Assembly (NCBI GenBank): GCA_018398575.1
Contig: JAGTXZ010000018.1
Span: 2,108,001 to 2,172,000 of the forward strand
Length of the DNA stretch: 64,000 nucleotides
Direction: 5' to 3'
DNA from: Ampelomyces quisqualis
Taxonomy: Eukaryota; Ascomycota; Dothideomycetes; Pleosporales; Phaeosphaeriaceae
Part shown: positions 1-11,108 of the stretch, one piece after another
How the letters are laid out: every line of letters begins with the position of its first letter
Position numbering within the stretch: the first letter of the stretch is position 1
Position numbers and translations under genes: made by a program
The notes under the pieces: model-generated
What the model saw: only the letters and a program-made list of their open reading frames with translations
The model's database searches: none
Told to the model about the DNA's origin: nothing

Positions 1-109
1 GATGATACGTGCGTTGGGCAACATGTCTTTACAGGGAGGATATGTGGTATTGGTACATGTACAACGTCATGTACAGTAAAGCCTTCTCCTATCGTGTCAA
101 TGCGCGCCC

Positions 110-3091
110 TTACTGCTTGTTGACGCGCGAATCCATGTCCCGATGCTCATCTCGCAAGAAACCGTGGACATCTTCTTCTTCCTGAGTGTGCGCAGCCGGT
201 CCACTTTCGCGCGCGGATTGATCCATCCCATCTTGAACCTCTTCTTTGCGCTCCGTCTGCTCAATGTCCTGCTTGCGCAACTGCTCTTCAGGTACCTTCT
301 CATCCCTACCGGCCCTGATCGCTCTGTCGCTCATGGTGAAACCGCCTGAACTACTTCCGCTGCCAAATTCTGGCATGTCATCGCCCTTGCTATCATCTTG
401 ATGAGTCACACCAAGTTGTCGCGCCTGGTAGAAAAATCGTTCTTGTTGGGCCGACCCGCCCGTAATACCCCAACGGTTGGCTTGCTCGCCAATTTCAACG
501 TCGCGCACAATGGAGCGCGCGCCATCGTAATCGCCGTCCCGAACGAGCGCTTGGATAACGGCTGTAAGGGCATGCCACCCAGGTTGAATGCCCTGTCTAG
601 ACATGCGCGTCAGAACGCCCATCATTCTGCCAATTTCGTCGTGAAAGGCGTAGCCTTCAAGTGTGCGGTCGAGGAGAAAGCGGTCTGCGATGACGCGGTG
701 GGATGTAAAAATCTGGTTGACGAGGGAGTCGACCGCTGCAACTGCAGGAGGATCTTGCTTGAAGTAGTGTGTGATGAGGGACGTATATGCGTGTTTGGAC
801 GGAACCATTTTGTGAGCTTGCATGTGCTCAACGAGTTGGCGCACGGCAGTGTAGTTTGAGTAGTTCTTCAAAAGTCGATCAATAGCTGCGCTGTAGATAT
901 AGTCGTTGAGTTTTAGGCCTCCAGCTTTGAGGCCGTCCAGCATGGAGATGATCTTCTCTGTCTGCTGTGCGTGGCTGAGTCCGTCAAATGCTCCATTGTC
1001 GAATGAGCTGTTGATGAGCATGGTGTGCGTCGCCATGTCCGCCTCGATGCCCTCTCTTTCCATCTGACGAAGAACCTTGAAGGCAGTGGACCTATCAGAT
1101 GCACGAATGTAGAGCCGAATCAAGGCATTGTACGTTATGGCATCAGGATTGATGCCGAAGCCGCCAGCCCACCCTAGAAGTTTCTGGATGTGTTCAACTC
1201 GCTTCTCGTGCCTTAGCTTCTTGTCGGTGCTTTGAACGAGTGCGGTAATGGCACCATTGATGACTTCGATAGAGGGCTTAATATGCTTGTTGATTGCATT
1301 GGCCGACACAGGACGCTTCTTGTAGCTCTGACGACTGCCTGAGTTGGACTGTGGCTCTTCAATCTTCTTCTCAGCAGTGAGCCAGCGTTTGCCCATCTCA
1401 TCGAGAGCTGCAAGACCGAGGTTGATCTCGCGTAGGTGAAACAAGCCATGCACTCGTGTTGTCCAGGCATGGGCATCTAGTTCGATACCACTGTTGAGCA
1501 TGCGAGTCCATATTGTGTTAAACCCATCCAGATCCCAGGCTCTCTCACACCCGTGAAGTAAAGCTACCCATGACTGTATGTCAGGATTGATGCCGCTCGC
1601 AATCATGTGATTCCACACCTCCACTGTGCGCGGTGCGCGATTCAAAATGGCATAGCCTGACAGAAAGGCATTGTACACACGGCGGGGAACGGCGACCTTG
1701 CCCTCTGCCGTGAATGCTTGTATCGCCTCTTTCCATAATGTTTCCAACCTCGTGGCGGATCGTTCAGACTCTACCGCGCGTTCGATTCGGCTCAGATGAT
1801 AGGCCTCCAGGTTGGCCGTAGCAGTGCCCTCAGATTCTTGCTCTTGGGTCACATTCTGTCCCCCGAGTGCCATACGGGCTTTTGATGGTGCCTTGTCAAG
1901 CGCCCGAACATTTTCTGTCTGAACAGCCTCTGGTAGTGCTTTAGAATTTGTGTTCCTGCCGATCGCTTTCAAGGCTTTCAATGGTGCGTTGTCAAGCTCC
2001 CGAACAATCTCTTGTTGAACAGTCTCGGATATTCCTCTAAATTTTGTTTTTCCAACCCGTTGTGTATAGGCAATTACGGCAGATACATGTGAGCCAGCTA
2101 ACAATTGTGTGAGAAATTTGATGAATGGCTCAGCTTCTCTCAGTAGAGACTCATTCGCCGCAAAAGCATCCGAGATAGTATAAAGATAGACTGCACAGTA
2201 GGCTAAGAGCGAGTCGACCCGATGCCCAGGAAGATAGTCCTGCAGCCGCGTGGTGAAGTTCTTGCTGTCATGCACAAAGGGAATATTCTCGGGAGCAGGT
2301 AGGTTCCAATCTGCCCTGATGGAGTCTAGTTGAGCACCTTGCCCCTTGCACTGGAAGAAGAGGCGCCATACAGAAAGTAGCTCGACCAGGATGGACGGGA
2401 GATCGCCCTTGGATCCCTCTGGAGGAGCATTGACCGCAATCAACGCTTGGTGGGTCAAATACTCCAGAGTCCGCCACTTCCAATGCCCTTCAGTGGTAAG
2501 TCCGAGCTGTTCGTACTTGAAGAGCACCATAGTCGGGGTCGTAGTAGGCTTATCGGCCGCATAGCAGAAGGATGCAGTCACCTTGCGAAGGAGCTCATCG
2601 AACACCTTCCCAGTCTTCAGTTTGGAGACATCGCCTTCTGTAGGATTACTCAGAGCATCGCAGTCCCTTGATGTATAGTTTTGCTCGAAGTAGTGCCACG
2701 CTTCGTCTGCGTGGTCTGATCTGGCCATGAGCCCCAAAAGATTATGAGCCACCCCGTACTCGTGCGCGACGCGACGTATTGTGAGAGTTGATGCAGTTGA
2801 AGATTCAGGATCGCCCACAAGCCGCGAGTACCTTCCGCTGCCACGTGGTGGTTGCGACGGTGATAGGCCGTGCTGTTTATGCGAACGTACCAATGGCTCG
2901 TCCCGGGCTTCTTCTGGCACGCTGTCCTCGTCATGCTGCGCGTCCGAGGGGGCATTGGCGGGCCTGGTTTGGGGGTTCGAATTGCGGAATGATACAATCG
3001 TGGCTCGTGGTTGCCATTGCGGAGCCCGTACGGAATGTATACGCCGCATGAGTCTTTTTCTACATTGGTTACAGACAAATGAGCCCAGCAT
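110..3091 (-). CDS. Pentatricopeptide repeat (PPR) protein, probably mitochondrial
   Basis: Single-exon gene of about 993 residues. The C-terminal half (about residues 470-870) carries helical repeats of PPR type, such as VYNAFLSGYAI...GINPD and ITYNALIRLYI...GIEAD. Fungal PPR proteins of this size usually bind organellar RNA and act in mitochondrial RNA stability or translation, so that role is inferred. I chose the start at 3091 because MLGSFVCNQCRKRLMRRI looks like a basic, acid-free mitochondrial presequence. An in-frame ATG at 3163 would add 24 residues without that character. The middle part (about 300-460) is poorly conserved-looking and contains a short imperfect internal duplication (EIVRELDNAPLKALKAIG / ENVRALDKAPSKARMALG). 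The C-terminus is acidic and charged. Divergent from the phosphatase gene. No partner can be named from sequence. Confidence 0.85.
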   Translation of the reverse strand: MLGSFVCNQCRKRLMRRIHSVRAPQWQPRATIVSFRNSNPQTRPANAPSDAQHDEDSVPEEARDEPLVRSHKQHGLSPSQPPRGSGRYSRLVGDPESSTASTLTIRRVAHEYGVAHNLLGLMARSDHADEAWHYFEQNYTSRDCDALSNPTEGDVSKLKTGKVFDELLRKVTASFCYAADKPTTTPTMVLFKYEQLGLTTEGHWKWRTLEYLTHQALIAVNAPPEGSKGDLPSILVELLSVWRLFFQCKGQGAQLDSIRADWNLPAPENIPFVHDSKNFTTRLQDYLPGHRVDSLLAYCAVYLYTISDAFAANESLLREAEPFIKFLTQLLAGSHVSAVIAYTQRVGKTKFRGISETVQQEIVRELDNAPLKALKAIGRNTNSKALPEAVQTENVRALDKAPSKARMALGGQNVTQEQESEGTATANLEAYHLSRIERAVESERSATRLETLWKEAIQAFTAEGKVAVPRRVYNAFLSGYAILNRAPRTVEVWNHMIASGINPDIQSWVALLHGCERAWDLDGFNTIWTRMLNSGIELDAHAWTTRVHGLFHLREINLGLAALDEMGKRWLTAEKKIEEPQSNSGSRQSYKKRPVSANAINKHIKPSIEVINGAITALVQSTDKKLRHEKRVEHIQKLLGWAGGFGINPDAITYNALIRLYIRASDRSTAFKVLRQMEREGIEADMATHTMLINSSFDNGAFDGLSHAQQTEKIISMLDGLKAGGLKLNDYIYSAAIDRLLKNYSNYTAVRQLVEHMQAHKMVPSKHAYTSLITHYFKQDPPAVAAVDSLVNQIFTSHRVIADRFLLDRTLEGYAFHDEIGRMMGVLTRMSRQGIQPGWHALTAVIQALVRDGDYDGARSIVRDVEIGEQANRWGITGGSAQQERFFYQARQLGVTHQDDSKGDDMPEFGSGSSSGGFTMSDRAIRAGRDEKVPEEQLRKQDIEQTERKEEVQDGMDQSARESGPAAHTQEEEDVHGFLRDEHRDMDSRVNKQ

Positions 3092-3538
3092 AGTGTGCGA
3101 TGGAGCGGCGCGGGATGTGCGGTCAAAGTTGCTGTGTTTCTTGTTAGCCGTGTCGAAGTTCATCGCGGACGAGGACAACACGCACACCGAGGGTTAATGC
3201 GACTTGCACGTGAACACAAGGACAGCAATGAACTGCCGTTATACATGCGCCCCCAAGCTAATTGGCGTGTCCGCTAGGCATTGAGGCCGAATACCGTCTG
3301 CTCGTCGAGTCCCGCGATGCCATGCGGAATTGTTTTAGCCTCGCGCACGTCCGATGCGACTAGGTAGGTTAGCCAATGACGTAACACGTGACAGAAATCT
3401 TCGCTCGACTTCATATACCTAGGGACAACACCTCATCAGTAGAGAGCCATTTGCAGCATCTTATGAGCCTACAAATCTTTAAGTTCTTCGTGCCTTCCGA
3501 TTCCAAATTGGTCTTTGCGGCAATCTCCCAACGGCATC
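3092..3538. promoter_or_regulatory. Divergent promoter between the PPR and phosphatase genes
   Basis: About 450 bp separate the two divergent start codons. The stretch must hold both promoters. I see no clear TATA box. Contains CACGTG-like core 'aacacgtga' near 3383 and 'atatac' near 3412, neither diagnostic. Confidence 0.45.
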
Positions 3539-5315
3539 ATGACGACTTTCATACCCAGACAGCCCTATTCGCAGGAGGAGATAGATAGACTCTATCCGAA
3601 AGAGCTTGAGTTGCAGCTTGTCCAGGTTGTATGCACGAGGGCCCCAATTCTGGCTGTGCGACCCTGTACTAAAGGCATGTAGCTTCTAAGACATGGCGAG
3701 CGTACTCCAGTGAACCCTAGGTTCCAGAACGTAGGTTCCTTAGTGCAACGGGTTTCACCCTTCAGCTGACGCTCCTACAGACTGGTTTAGCCCCCTGTAA
3801 GTTAATTGCTATGTTAATATGGATTAGAAGCTGATGTAATCCTCAAGATTGGCCGTACTGTAATCACGCAAAGCAACTCACTAGTGTCATCAAGAGCACA
3901 AACGACTGGGACTCGCTCAAGTTTCGCCGGAGGTTAGAAACTTTTGGGAGTGATGATGAGCCAGGTGAGTCTTGAGCTGATCAGAAGTGTACCTGACAAT
4001 CTGGGCTGATGTGCTGTCAGTCATTGCGTCCGGTCCCAAGGGAGAATTGGACGGAATATGCCAGCCTGGTGAGCTGACAGACAAAGGCCGAGAGACAACT
4101 CTTGCTCTAGGTCAGCGACTCCGCCATCTCTATATCGATCAGTTGCGCTTCATGCCACAACTCATCTCGGATAGCGACATGATCTACCTTCGGGCAACAC
4201 CCATCCCACGGGCTCTAGAGTCGCTGCAGCAAGCCTTCTGGGGTTTCTATCCCCCATCAGCACGGACTGCCGACTTTCCCCCGCCTACTATCGTTACCAG
4301 GACACCTGCAGACGAAACCTTGTTCCCAAATGACGCAAGCTGTCGAAGATTCGCGCTCTTGAGTCGCGCATTTGCTCAGCGTGCAGCTGAGCGCTGGAAC
4401 GAAACCGAGGATATGCAGTATCTCTCGAAGGTCTTGTCAAAGCATATGCCGGAACAATCGAAGGTCGCCGTCGACTCTCGTCCACGTCTCTCCGGTATCA
4501 TGGATACCATCAACGCAACTGACGCCCATGGCCCAGCAACGAAACTCCCAAAAGACTTTTACGATCGCAAAGCACGAGCTATCATTGACAAGATCGCAGT
4601 GGAGGAGTGGTTTCAAGGTTACGCCGAGTCCTCCGAGTATCGTGCACTAGGCATTGGGGGGCTCTTGGGCGACGTAGTCTCTCGCATGACTGGAAGCGTG
4701 AAGCGTAACGGTAATGATGGCTTGGTGGAAATAAGTGGCAATGATGGCATACCAGTGAAATGGAGAGGTGGCGATGCAGATGTCAAGTTTGCTATGAGCG
4801 GTTGTCACGATACCACGCTCGCTGCCGCTCTGGTTAGTCTCGGCGCATTCGAGGGAGAGAAATGGCCTCCGTTCACCAGTCACATCGCTTTCGAGATGTT
4901 CAAGAAGCGAAGCACAGTGCCGGTGGCGGTGACTACGCCAAAATCAATGCAGCAGCCCGTAAGCCTGCAGAGTCAGAGCTGGTGGTCGAGTCTGTTTGGT
5001 AGCACCAAAACCTTCAACGATGGCGCAGCTGATCTGGCAAAAATGGCGCGGAAGCCGGTCAAGGAGCTTAGTGCATCTCAAAGGGACGAAATGAAGGATT
5101 ACTACGTACGGATACGATACAACGACAAGATCATGCAGGTTCCAGGATGTAAGGCAGCGGGTAAGCATCTGGAAGGCGACACGACCTTTTGCACGTTGGA
5201 GGCCTTCAAGTCAGTTGTTGACAAGTACACACCGAAGAATTGGAAAGCTGCCTGCATGGCGAAACTGGACGAGCCTGTGTTTCCCATGAAGGCCGAATTA
5301 GCTGGATATGAGTAG
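3539..5315 (+). CDS. Histidine acid phosphatase (histidine phosphatase superfamily branch 2)
   Basis: Five exons: 3539-3628, 3683-3730, 3781-3796, 3848-3964, 4021-5315, giving 521 residues in one open frame. The catalytic motif RHGERTP is encoded at the start of exon 2 (Arg33-His34), followed by TGLAPYWPYC across exons 3-4. The second catalytic motif is SGCHDTTLAA (His353-Asp354), the proton donor region of branch 2. The family transfers phosphate through the first histidine. Fungal members of this shape are annotated as acid phosphatases or lysophosphatidic-acid-phosphatase-like proteins, and the substrate is unknown here. No signal peptide is visible, so an intracellular location is likely. 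The very small third exon (16 nt) means automatic gene finders may start the gene too late, at 3987. Exon junctions were inferred from frame and family resemblance; all phases agree. Confidence 0.85.
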
Positions 5316-5324
5316 AACATTCGT

Positions 5325-5421
5325 ACGGCAAGAGTCCCCGCTTGAGCCTGACGCACTCTCACATGATCACGTCATTCCAAACGACTGTGCTCACTTAACG
5401 CAAAGTGCAAGCTAGACGTCC
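5325..5421 (+). repeat. Copy A of a ~97 bp inverted duplication
   Basis: Begins 10 bp after the phosphatase stop codon. The same sequence occurs reversed at 14749-14846, with about 92% identity by eye and one single-base gap. Shared blocks include cacatgatcacgtcattcc and gcaagctagacgtcc. It is non-coding in both places. Confidence 0.85.
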
Positions 5422-7436
5422 TTGAGGAGCGCGGTGTGTCTCTACATCTGATGTGATAGAAGGATCATGCGGTGTCTAGTGGCAACTATCCTGCTGATAG
5501 GGCTGCATGTGAACCTGTATGGAGCCAACGCTCGCTGCTCAAGGGGAAGTTTGTGTGGAAAAAGATAGAATAGTGTCTGAGGGAGATTGTCGATTTAAGT
5601 CCAGACTCGACAGCATAGTGGTACTGGAGGGTGAACATAGCCCTGCTGTTGAGTGGGGGAGAGGAAGATAAAAAGGTCGACGACGCAAAGTCATGTGAGT
5701 CCTCTGACATAGACTTCTCTGAGTAGCCCTATACCTTATCGCAGCACCATGATGTGACCAACCGTGTCGGCGTCCTCTTTCCCTATCGCCTACCAGGCGA
5801 CCACGGTTTCGACCACGGTATCAGTTCAGAACCTCTCTTGCCACCGCCTCCATCTACTCCACATCCTCATACAAATTGTGTTTTCGACACAGCCAAGATG
5901 ACAGCGACCTCTCGCGGGGCAGAGAAAATCGGAAATAAGCTGACTTACGTTTGAACTTAAAGACTGGTTAAATCGGTAACGAAACCGATTTTAATGTGCC
6001 AAAAAGCACAGGGTATAGCAGAGACATCGCCCTTTGTTTAAGGAGAGCTCTAGTAATTATTGCTTCAGAATGCAGATGTTGCAGTAGTTTTAGGGTGCAA
6101 CACACCACTCGCTTGTTTTCGAAGTTTCAAGCCCACAAGACAGCCCATGTCCAAGCTGGGAAGTCCAGGCGACGACTGAAGCAGGGTTCTCCTCCACATG
6201 TAACCTCTCCATCATCTAGACCCCTCCTCGCCACAAACCTCAGCCTCACCTCCCCTACTTCCGAATGCGCCATCCCGGGGCCCGAGGAATGCCTTACGCG
6301 TCAGTTCAGCGCCACATAAGCTGCAATACCAGTACTGCATAAACAAGGTGGGTTGGGGTTACTTCGGCGAATCACCACATGAAAAGAGGCATCACAGATG
6401 GCATCACAGTCCCACAGCTCGACACCTCGGCAAGAAACAAACTCGAATACTCTCCCACTTTCACCTCTTTGCCTTCATATACCACTCTTTGAAGACCAAG
6501 CGGTCTGAGCGGCCTGAAGACCTTTAGTTGATGACTCGCAATATGGGACGCAAGGCTCTCAGCGCCTGCGTATTTAGACGCTTCTCCGCATAGACAAGTG
6601 GGGCCCAGATCAACATCCTCACCTGGCCAATCTGGGAACGCGGAGGATTTTCACTAAAGTACCACCTGGTCTGGCTGTGCTGCTTAGTGGCAGTTGTGAG
6701 AACAAAGAAAAGTCTCTTTGTCGTGAGTAATCAGATATTCAGGACCAACAGCGAATGTTCGGCATGACTCGTTGTCCATCGCCACGAATTCTTTCTGTGA
6801 CTTCACTCCGAGCTCGAAGGTTTTCCTGTTTGTGCTGGCCGAAGTTAACCTTCTCCGTACGGACCCCGAAGGTGCGAGTTGTGGTACGTCTTCGTGTACG
6901 TTAGCGGATGACGCCGCACAAGACAAAGGACAAGAATTACAACTTTGGCTGTTTTCTTGAGCAGCAGCTGCGGAATGATCCACCGATACCGGAGATACAA
7001 CCCTCTGTTCGTATACTGTGTACTAGCGCACGTCCAGCCGTTGTAGTCCGGTGCATAGCTCGGATTCGCATCATGTTTCATGAGATCGGCGGCGTGAACA
7101 ACCGTCCAGCTCCGGCATACAAGCCGGTGACTGGAATGAAGAGCTTTCCTAAGGATTCTCAGCTACCAGACTTCGTGTTCTGGCTCGACTTCGACTATTT
7201 GGAAATGCCAATCCAAAATCCCAAAGGAATGGTCTGCTGCCGCCCTCCCGCAATGCTCGGTTGGCAGGGCTGATCTGTAAAACAGCTTGTTAAGAAAGGG
7301 TACCTAGTACTGGAGCACGGTCACGAAAGCGCGTGTACGTTCAGCGCTATGTTTGTGGCAGAGCTTGGTGCGACATTAACGCGTTGTGATTTGAGTTGCA
7401 AGGCTCGTCAAAGACTGTAAGTTGGCATATAATAAG
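5422..7436. other. Intergenic, no supportable gene
   Basis: About 2 kb without a convincing coding frame. Short ORFs near 6684-6983 (-) and 6908-7273 (+) overlap each other and lack recognisable domains. Around 5,950-6,000 there is a short repeat of the word 'aaccgattt/aatcggt'. No transposon ends seen. Confidence 0.5.
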
Positions 7437-8324
7437 ATGCACCCCGCAAACACCAATTTAGACCCTCGACCCAGCTACTTGGAACTGTACAACATGGATT
7501 CTCACACTATTCCGACATCTCGATCGACTTGTTCTTTCAGAAAAGGTGGGAAGGCTATCACAGGCATGCAAGATCTTAACGCCATTTTTCATCAAGCCAG
7601 TGCCTTCCAAGACCTGCTTCGATTCGAACACGACTCTGAAGATGTTGATCCTGCTATTTCCATCGTCCAAGAATACGCTCGCGCAGTACGACTCCAATTC
7701 ATTAGGACCAGATGGTCAAGACTAGGGCTTGCCGACTGGCACTCGGAGATTCAAATCATCCTTTCCGCACGATCATCAATGTACATGGGCCTTAACGTCT
7801 GGGAACCACTGGACGACTTCCTTGACACCTATGTTTTCGAAATGGAAATCCAACCACAATCCGAGCTCGACGCGCGCGGAAGGAAAGGCGTCAAGCGCGG
7901 CCTCCTCAAGCAACTACAAGAAACTACCGTCCGCGAATTGGACAACTGCCACAAGATCTTATGCAACCTTCTCGAAGACAATCTCTCGAACTGGCGAACA
8001 TTGGAAGCCAAGCTCCTCACCTTCAAGAAGAAAGTGGAGCTAGACTGTGAGGAGCGTGGAAGTCTATCCCTGACTCCCACGTTGAATGAAGTCGCGCGTT
8101 CACCCTTCTCTACTACCTTCACCACCCCGAGCAACGTATCAAGTATCTCCAGCCACAATCCACCACCAAGCGAAAACTCATACACTGTGCCGTTGGAACA
8201 CATGCCCTGCTATACGCCACCGCCACTAAGCGACAGCTCATCATCATGGACAGCAGATGGTGTTGCATGCTACACCCCGCCGCCGAAGAACTACCAGCTG
8301 GTGTGCCAACCCTACATCTGCTGA
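7437..8324 (+). CDS. Hypothetical protein, helical with Pro/Ser-rich tail
   Basis: Single exon of 295 residues; not recognised. The start is the first in-frame ATG (MHPANTNL). Residues about 45-205 look alpha-helical and globular, with many Trp, Leu and charged residues (IRTRWSRLGLADWHSEI, NLLEDNLSNWRTLEAKL). After about residue 210 the protein becomes Ser/Thr/Pro-rich and disordered. The tail contains the phrase CYTPPP twice (MPCYTPPPLSD and VACYTPPPKNY), a possible short interaction motif. No signal peptide or membrane segment. It is an isolated gene in a gene-poor stretch inside the putative inverted segment. The ordinary codon use and long frame argue for a real gene; the function cannot be inferred. 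Confidence 0.6.
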   Translation: MHPANTNLDPRPSYLELYNMDSHTIPTSRSTCSFRKGGKAITGMQDLNAIFHQASAFQDLLRFEHDSEDVDPAISIVQEYARAVRLQFIRTRWSRLGLADWHSEIQIILSARSSMYMGLNVWEPLDDFLDTYVFEMEIQPQSELDARGRKGVKRGLLKQLQETTVRELDNCHKILCNLLEDNLSNWRTLEAKLLTFKKKVELDCEERGSLSLTPTLNEVARSPFSTTFTTPSNVSSISSHNPPPSENSYTVPLEHMPCYTPPPLSDSSSSWTADGVACYTPPPKNYQLVCQPYIC

Positions 8325-11108
8325 AAGAAAATTTGACTTTACGCCTGCCCGCAATGGCAGTGTACGATGGAATGACAGCAATCTGTAATTGGAGGATACT
8401 AGTATCGCCTTTTCGACTTCAATGTACTATAGAACGCGATGGGTTTGGGAATTGCATAATACTGTTCTTCTTTGGAAGCGATCTAATAACAACTATAGAT
8501 GGACTAGGCAGGGCATAGTCAAACTGTATGTACAATAGACGACACTGTGCGGGGTGCTTCACACTCCAATGGAACGATCTTCTCACAGTAAACCTTGGGA
8601 AACAGTTTCTACAACATTTTTTGGGTTTCTGATCATCAAGCAAGACACAGTAAGTCACAGTGTACCACTGAAGTCTACAGCGAAGTGGTGCAACGTCCGG
8701 GTCGATATACCGAGCAGATCCGGCGGCTGGGATCGGATGTCGAGAGGCCACACGAGCTACGCATTCTGGTAGACTTTCAGGGTGAGTTTGGTCCAGCCAG
8801 TATCCGCACGTCCGGACGTAGAGGATGCTAGTGCGCAGGAGCACGACCCTGAAGATCCAGCACCGCTTCAGTTACAGTGAAGCCACGATGCTGTAGAGCT
8901 TCCAATCGACTATAGCATGAGCTGGGCGCGTGAACTTTAGTGCTGTAATCCGATGCAGAAAGCGGGACGCTAGAAAGATCAGCGTTGATGGACAGGTCCC
9001 TGGGAACTAAGTTTGGAGATGCATCTCCGGATGGTATACGGAGTACGGTGGTCTACAGCCTACAGGTACATTTCGACGATGTGCGCTACACTGAAGCACT
9101 GTCGATCGCAATTGGTATCGAAGTCCAAGATACCAAGATGTTAGCTGGTCGTACGGAAATAAGGAATCACTTGCAAAACACACTCTCGCAAGAACTTTGG
9201 AAGATGATCTTCTTTCATCTCGTGTCGCTTACGTCACCGGCTGCCCAAACCGTGTCCAAAGGTCTCAGTCTCGACATGGCATGAGCAAGCCAGGTATGTA
9301 GGCGTAACTGTTCATGGATACCCGAAGATTTCCTCAGAACTCAGCCTCGTGGCTTTTCTTCCTACTCATCCGACAAAGTCGCCTAGACGTACGGCCGTCA
9401 TGGCGCTCTCGTTCGCCCAGACGCAATCCCGGTGTACCTCTCGACTCAAATAGCTAAGCGAACCCGAGAAAACGAAACAGGAAATGCGGGCCAATGAGTA
9501 AAGTGGTCCCTGGAGAGCGATATGTTTGGTTGTATTTTACAAAAAGACAGACACAGGGATATATTGCGCCGCCCAGGGTCCTGAGCGTCGGATCCATGGT
9601 AGCGAAGATGACTGCATAGATTGACGAGAATGGGGAAATTGACGTTGGACACTAATCTGGTAAATGGTAATTCGGATTGATTACCATGCATGGCATTGCA
9701 TTTCATAACATCGGGGCAGCCAGCACATCTTCGCATTCAACATCTAGTGCAGTCTGCAGTGATTTAGACAACAAGCGAGTAGAGGAGAGTAGATACGGTG
9801 CAATGCCAAGAAAAGCCTCATCATTTTACATGCAGTGCCCGTCTCAGGTAGATAGATACACAGACGCATGCACACACCACATTTTTTGACACATCATTCA
9901 CTTTCTGCCGCTCCGACACAAGACTCGGCCTAGCAACTCCTCAAGAGTAAATCACCGGCTAAGAAACCCGTAACATGTCCGAATCCCAAGACCGCAAGTC
10001 CTGATGCTGATCTAGGTAGATGGTAGATCTGCCTTTCCCGTGTGCCCAACACAAGCCTCTTCTCTAGATCCACCCCACCTCCACTCTTTCCCGCCCAACC
10101 CAACCAACAACAAGAAAAAAAAAATACCGTCTGCAAATTCCCTTCCCCGTGTCTGAATCCACAAAGATTTAAAAAAAAACAAAAACTACCCTGCACGACC
10201 TGGCACCACCACAACCACCCAGCCCTACCAACCCAAGGCACGCGCACACACGCACTACCCCCCGCGGTCTAGACTCTCTCGCTGCTCCTTGTCTTGGCTA
10301 GCACACGAGAGTGGCGTTTTGTGAAGCGAAGGCGCGCTGAATCAAAAAGTGCGCAATGCGTTGGAGCTAGCTAAAAGGCTGCATGGCATGTACCGATCCG
10401 ATGCCGCGAGAGACTTTGTCTGGCGAGTGGGAAGGTAGAAGCATAGAAAAGCAACGTGTGAAGAATGGATAATGGGACATGTGTAGGGAAAGCTAGATGA
10501 TGCGTCGGGTTGGGAGTGTGCGCGTGCGGCGAGATTGAGGTTGTTGCTGAGATGGGGCATGGTCGTGAGGTGCTGTGACCTGGGTTGTTTCGTCAGAGGG
10601 GGTTGTGGGCTTTGTATCATCTTTTGTATTGAGGGCGAGTCGTCAGATATTGGTTCTTATATGACAAACTTTAGTGCAAATGTGAATGCATATCATTACG
10701 AATCATGTAAATCTATGATTTTCTAGGGGAAAAGCTTAATGCCCGAACAAAGGGAAGGGTATAGTGCTGGGTGAAGCTTGCGTCACCATGCAATGTTTTG
10801 CGATTCAGGCCGAAAACGCCTGCAGATGCTTTTTCCATGCCATGTGTGCCAGTGTGAAAATGTGCCAAGAGAAATTGTCTTCCCTAAGTGAATGTACAGA
10901 ACTCAATGGAATGTCGCTGTAAGCACATGACAGGTGAAGCGGTGAAGCGTCTCGCGGACTTGGAGGTGGTGGCGCCCTGAGCAGGTGCGTAGTAAGTTTT
11001 AGCTTGCTGATAACGCGCGCGTGGATGATGACAGTCCAATCATACGTGATTCCTCCGCGTTTTTGTAAACCTAGATCCTAGTCATGTCCAACAGGGTTTG
11101 ACGACAGC
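8325..11108. other. Long gene-free interval with low-complexity patches
   Basis: About 2.8 kb. Short ORFs on both strands have no family resemblance. From about 10,040 to 10,270 the top strand is rich in C and A with oligo-A runs (ccacctccactctttcccgc, caacaagaaaaaa), the kind of composition seen in fungal promoters or 5' leaders, but no coding frame follows. A non-coding transcript cannot be excluded. Confidence 0.4.

Noticed and set aside
6684..7273. Cys-containing minus-strand ORF and an overlapping plus-strand ORF
   Set aside because: Considered as a small secreted protein, but there is no signal peptide, the frames contradict each other and no splice model improved them.
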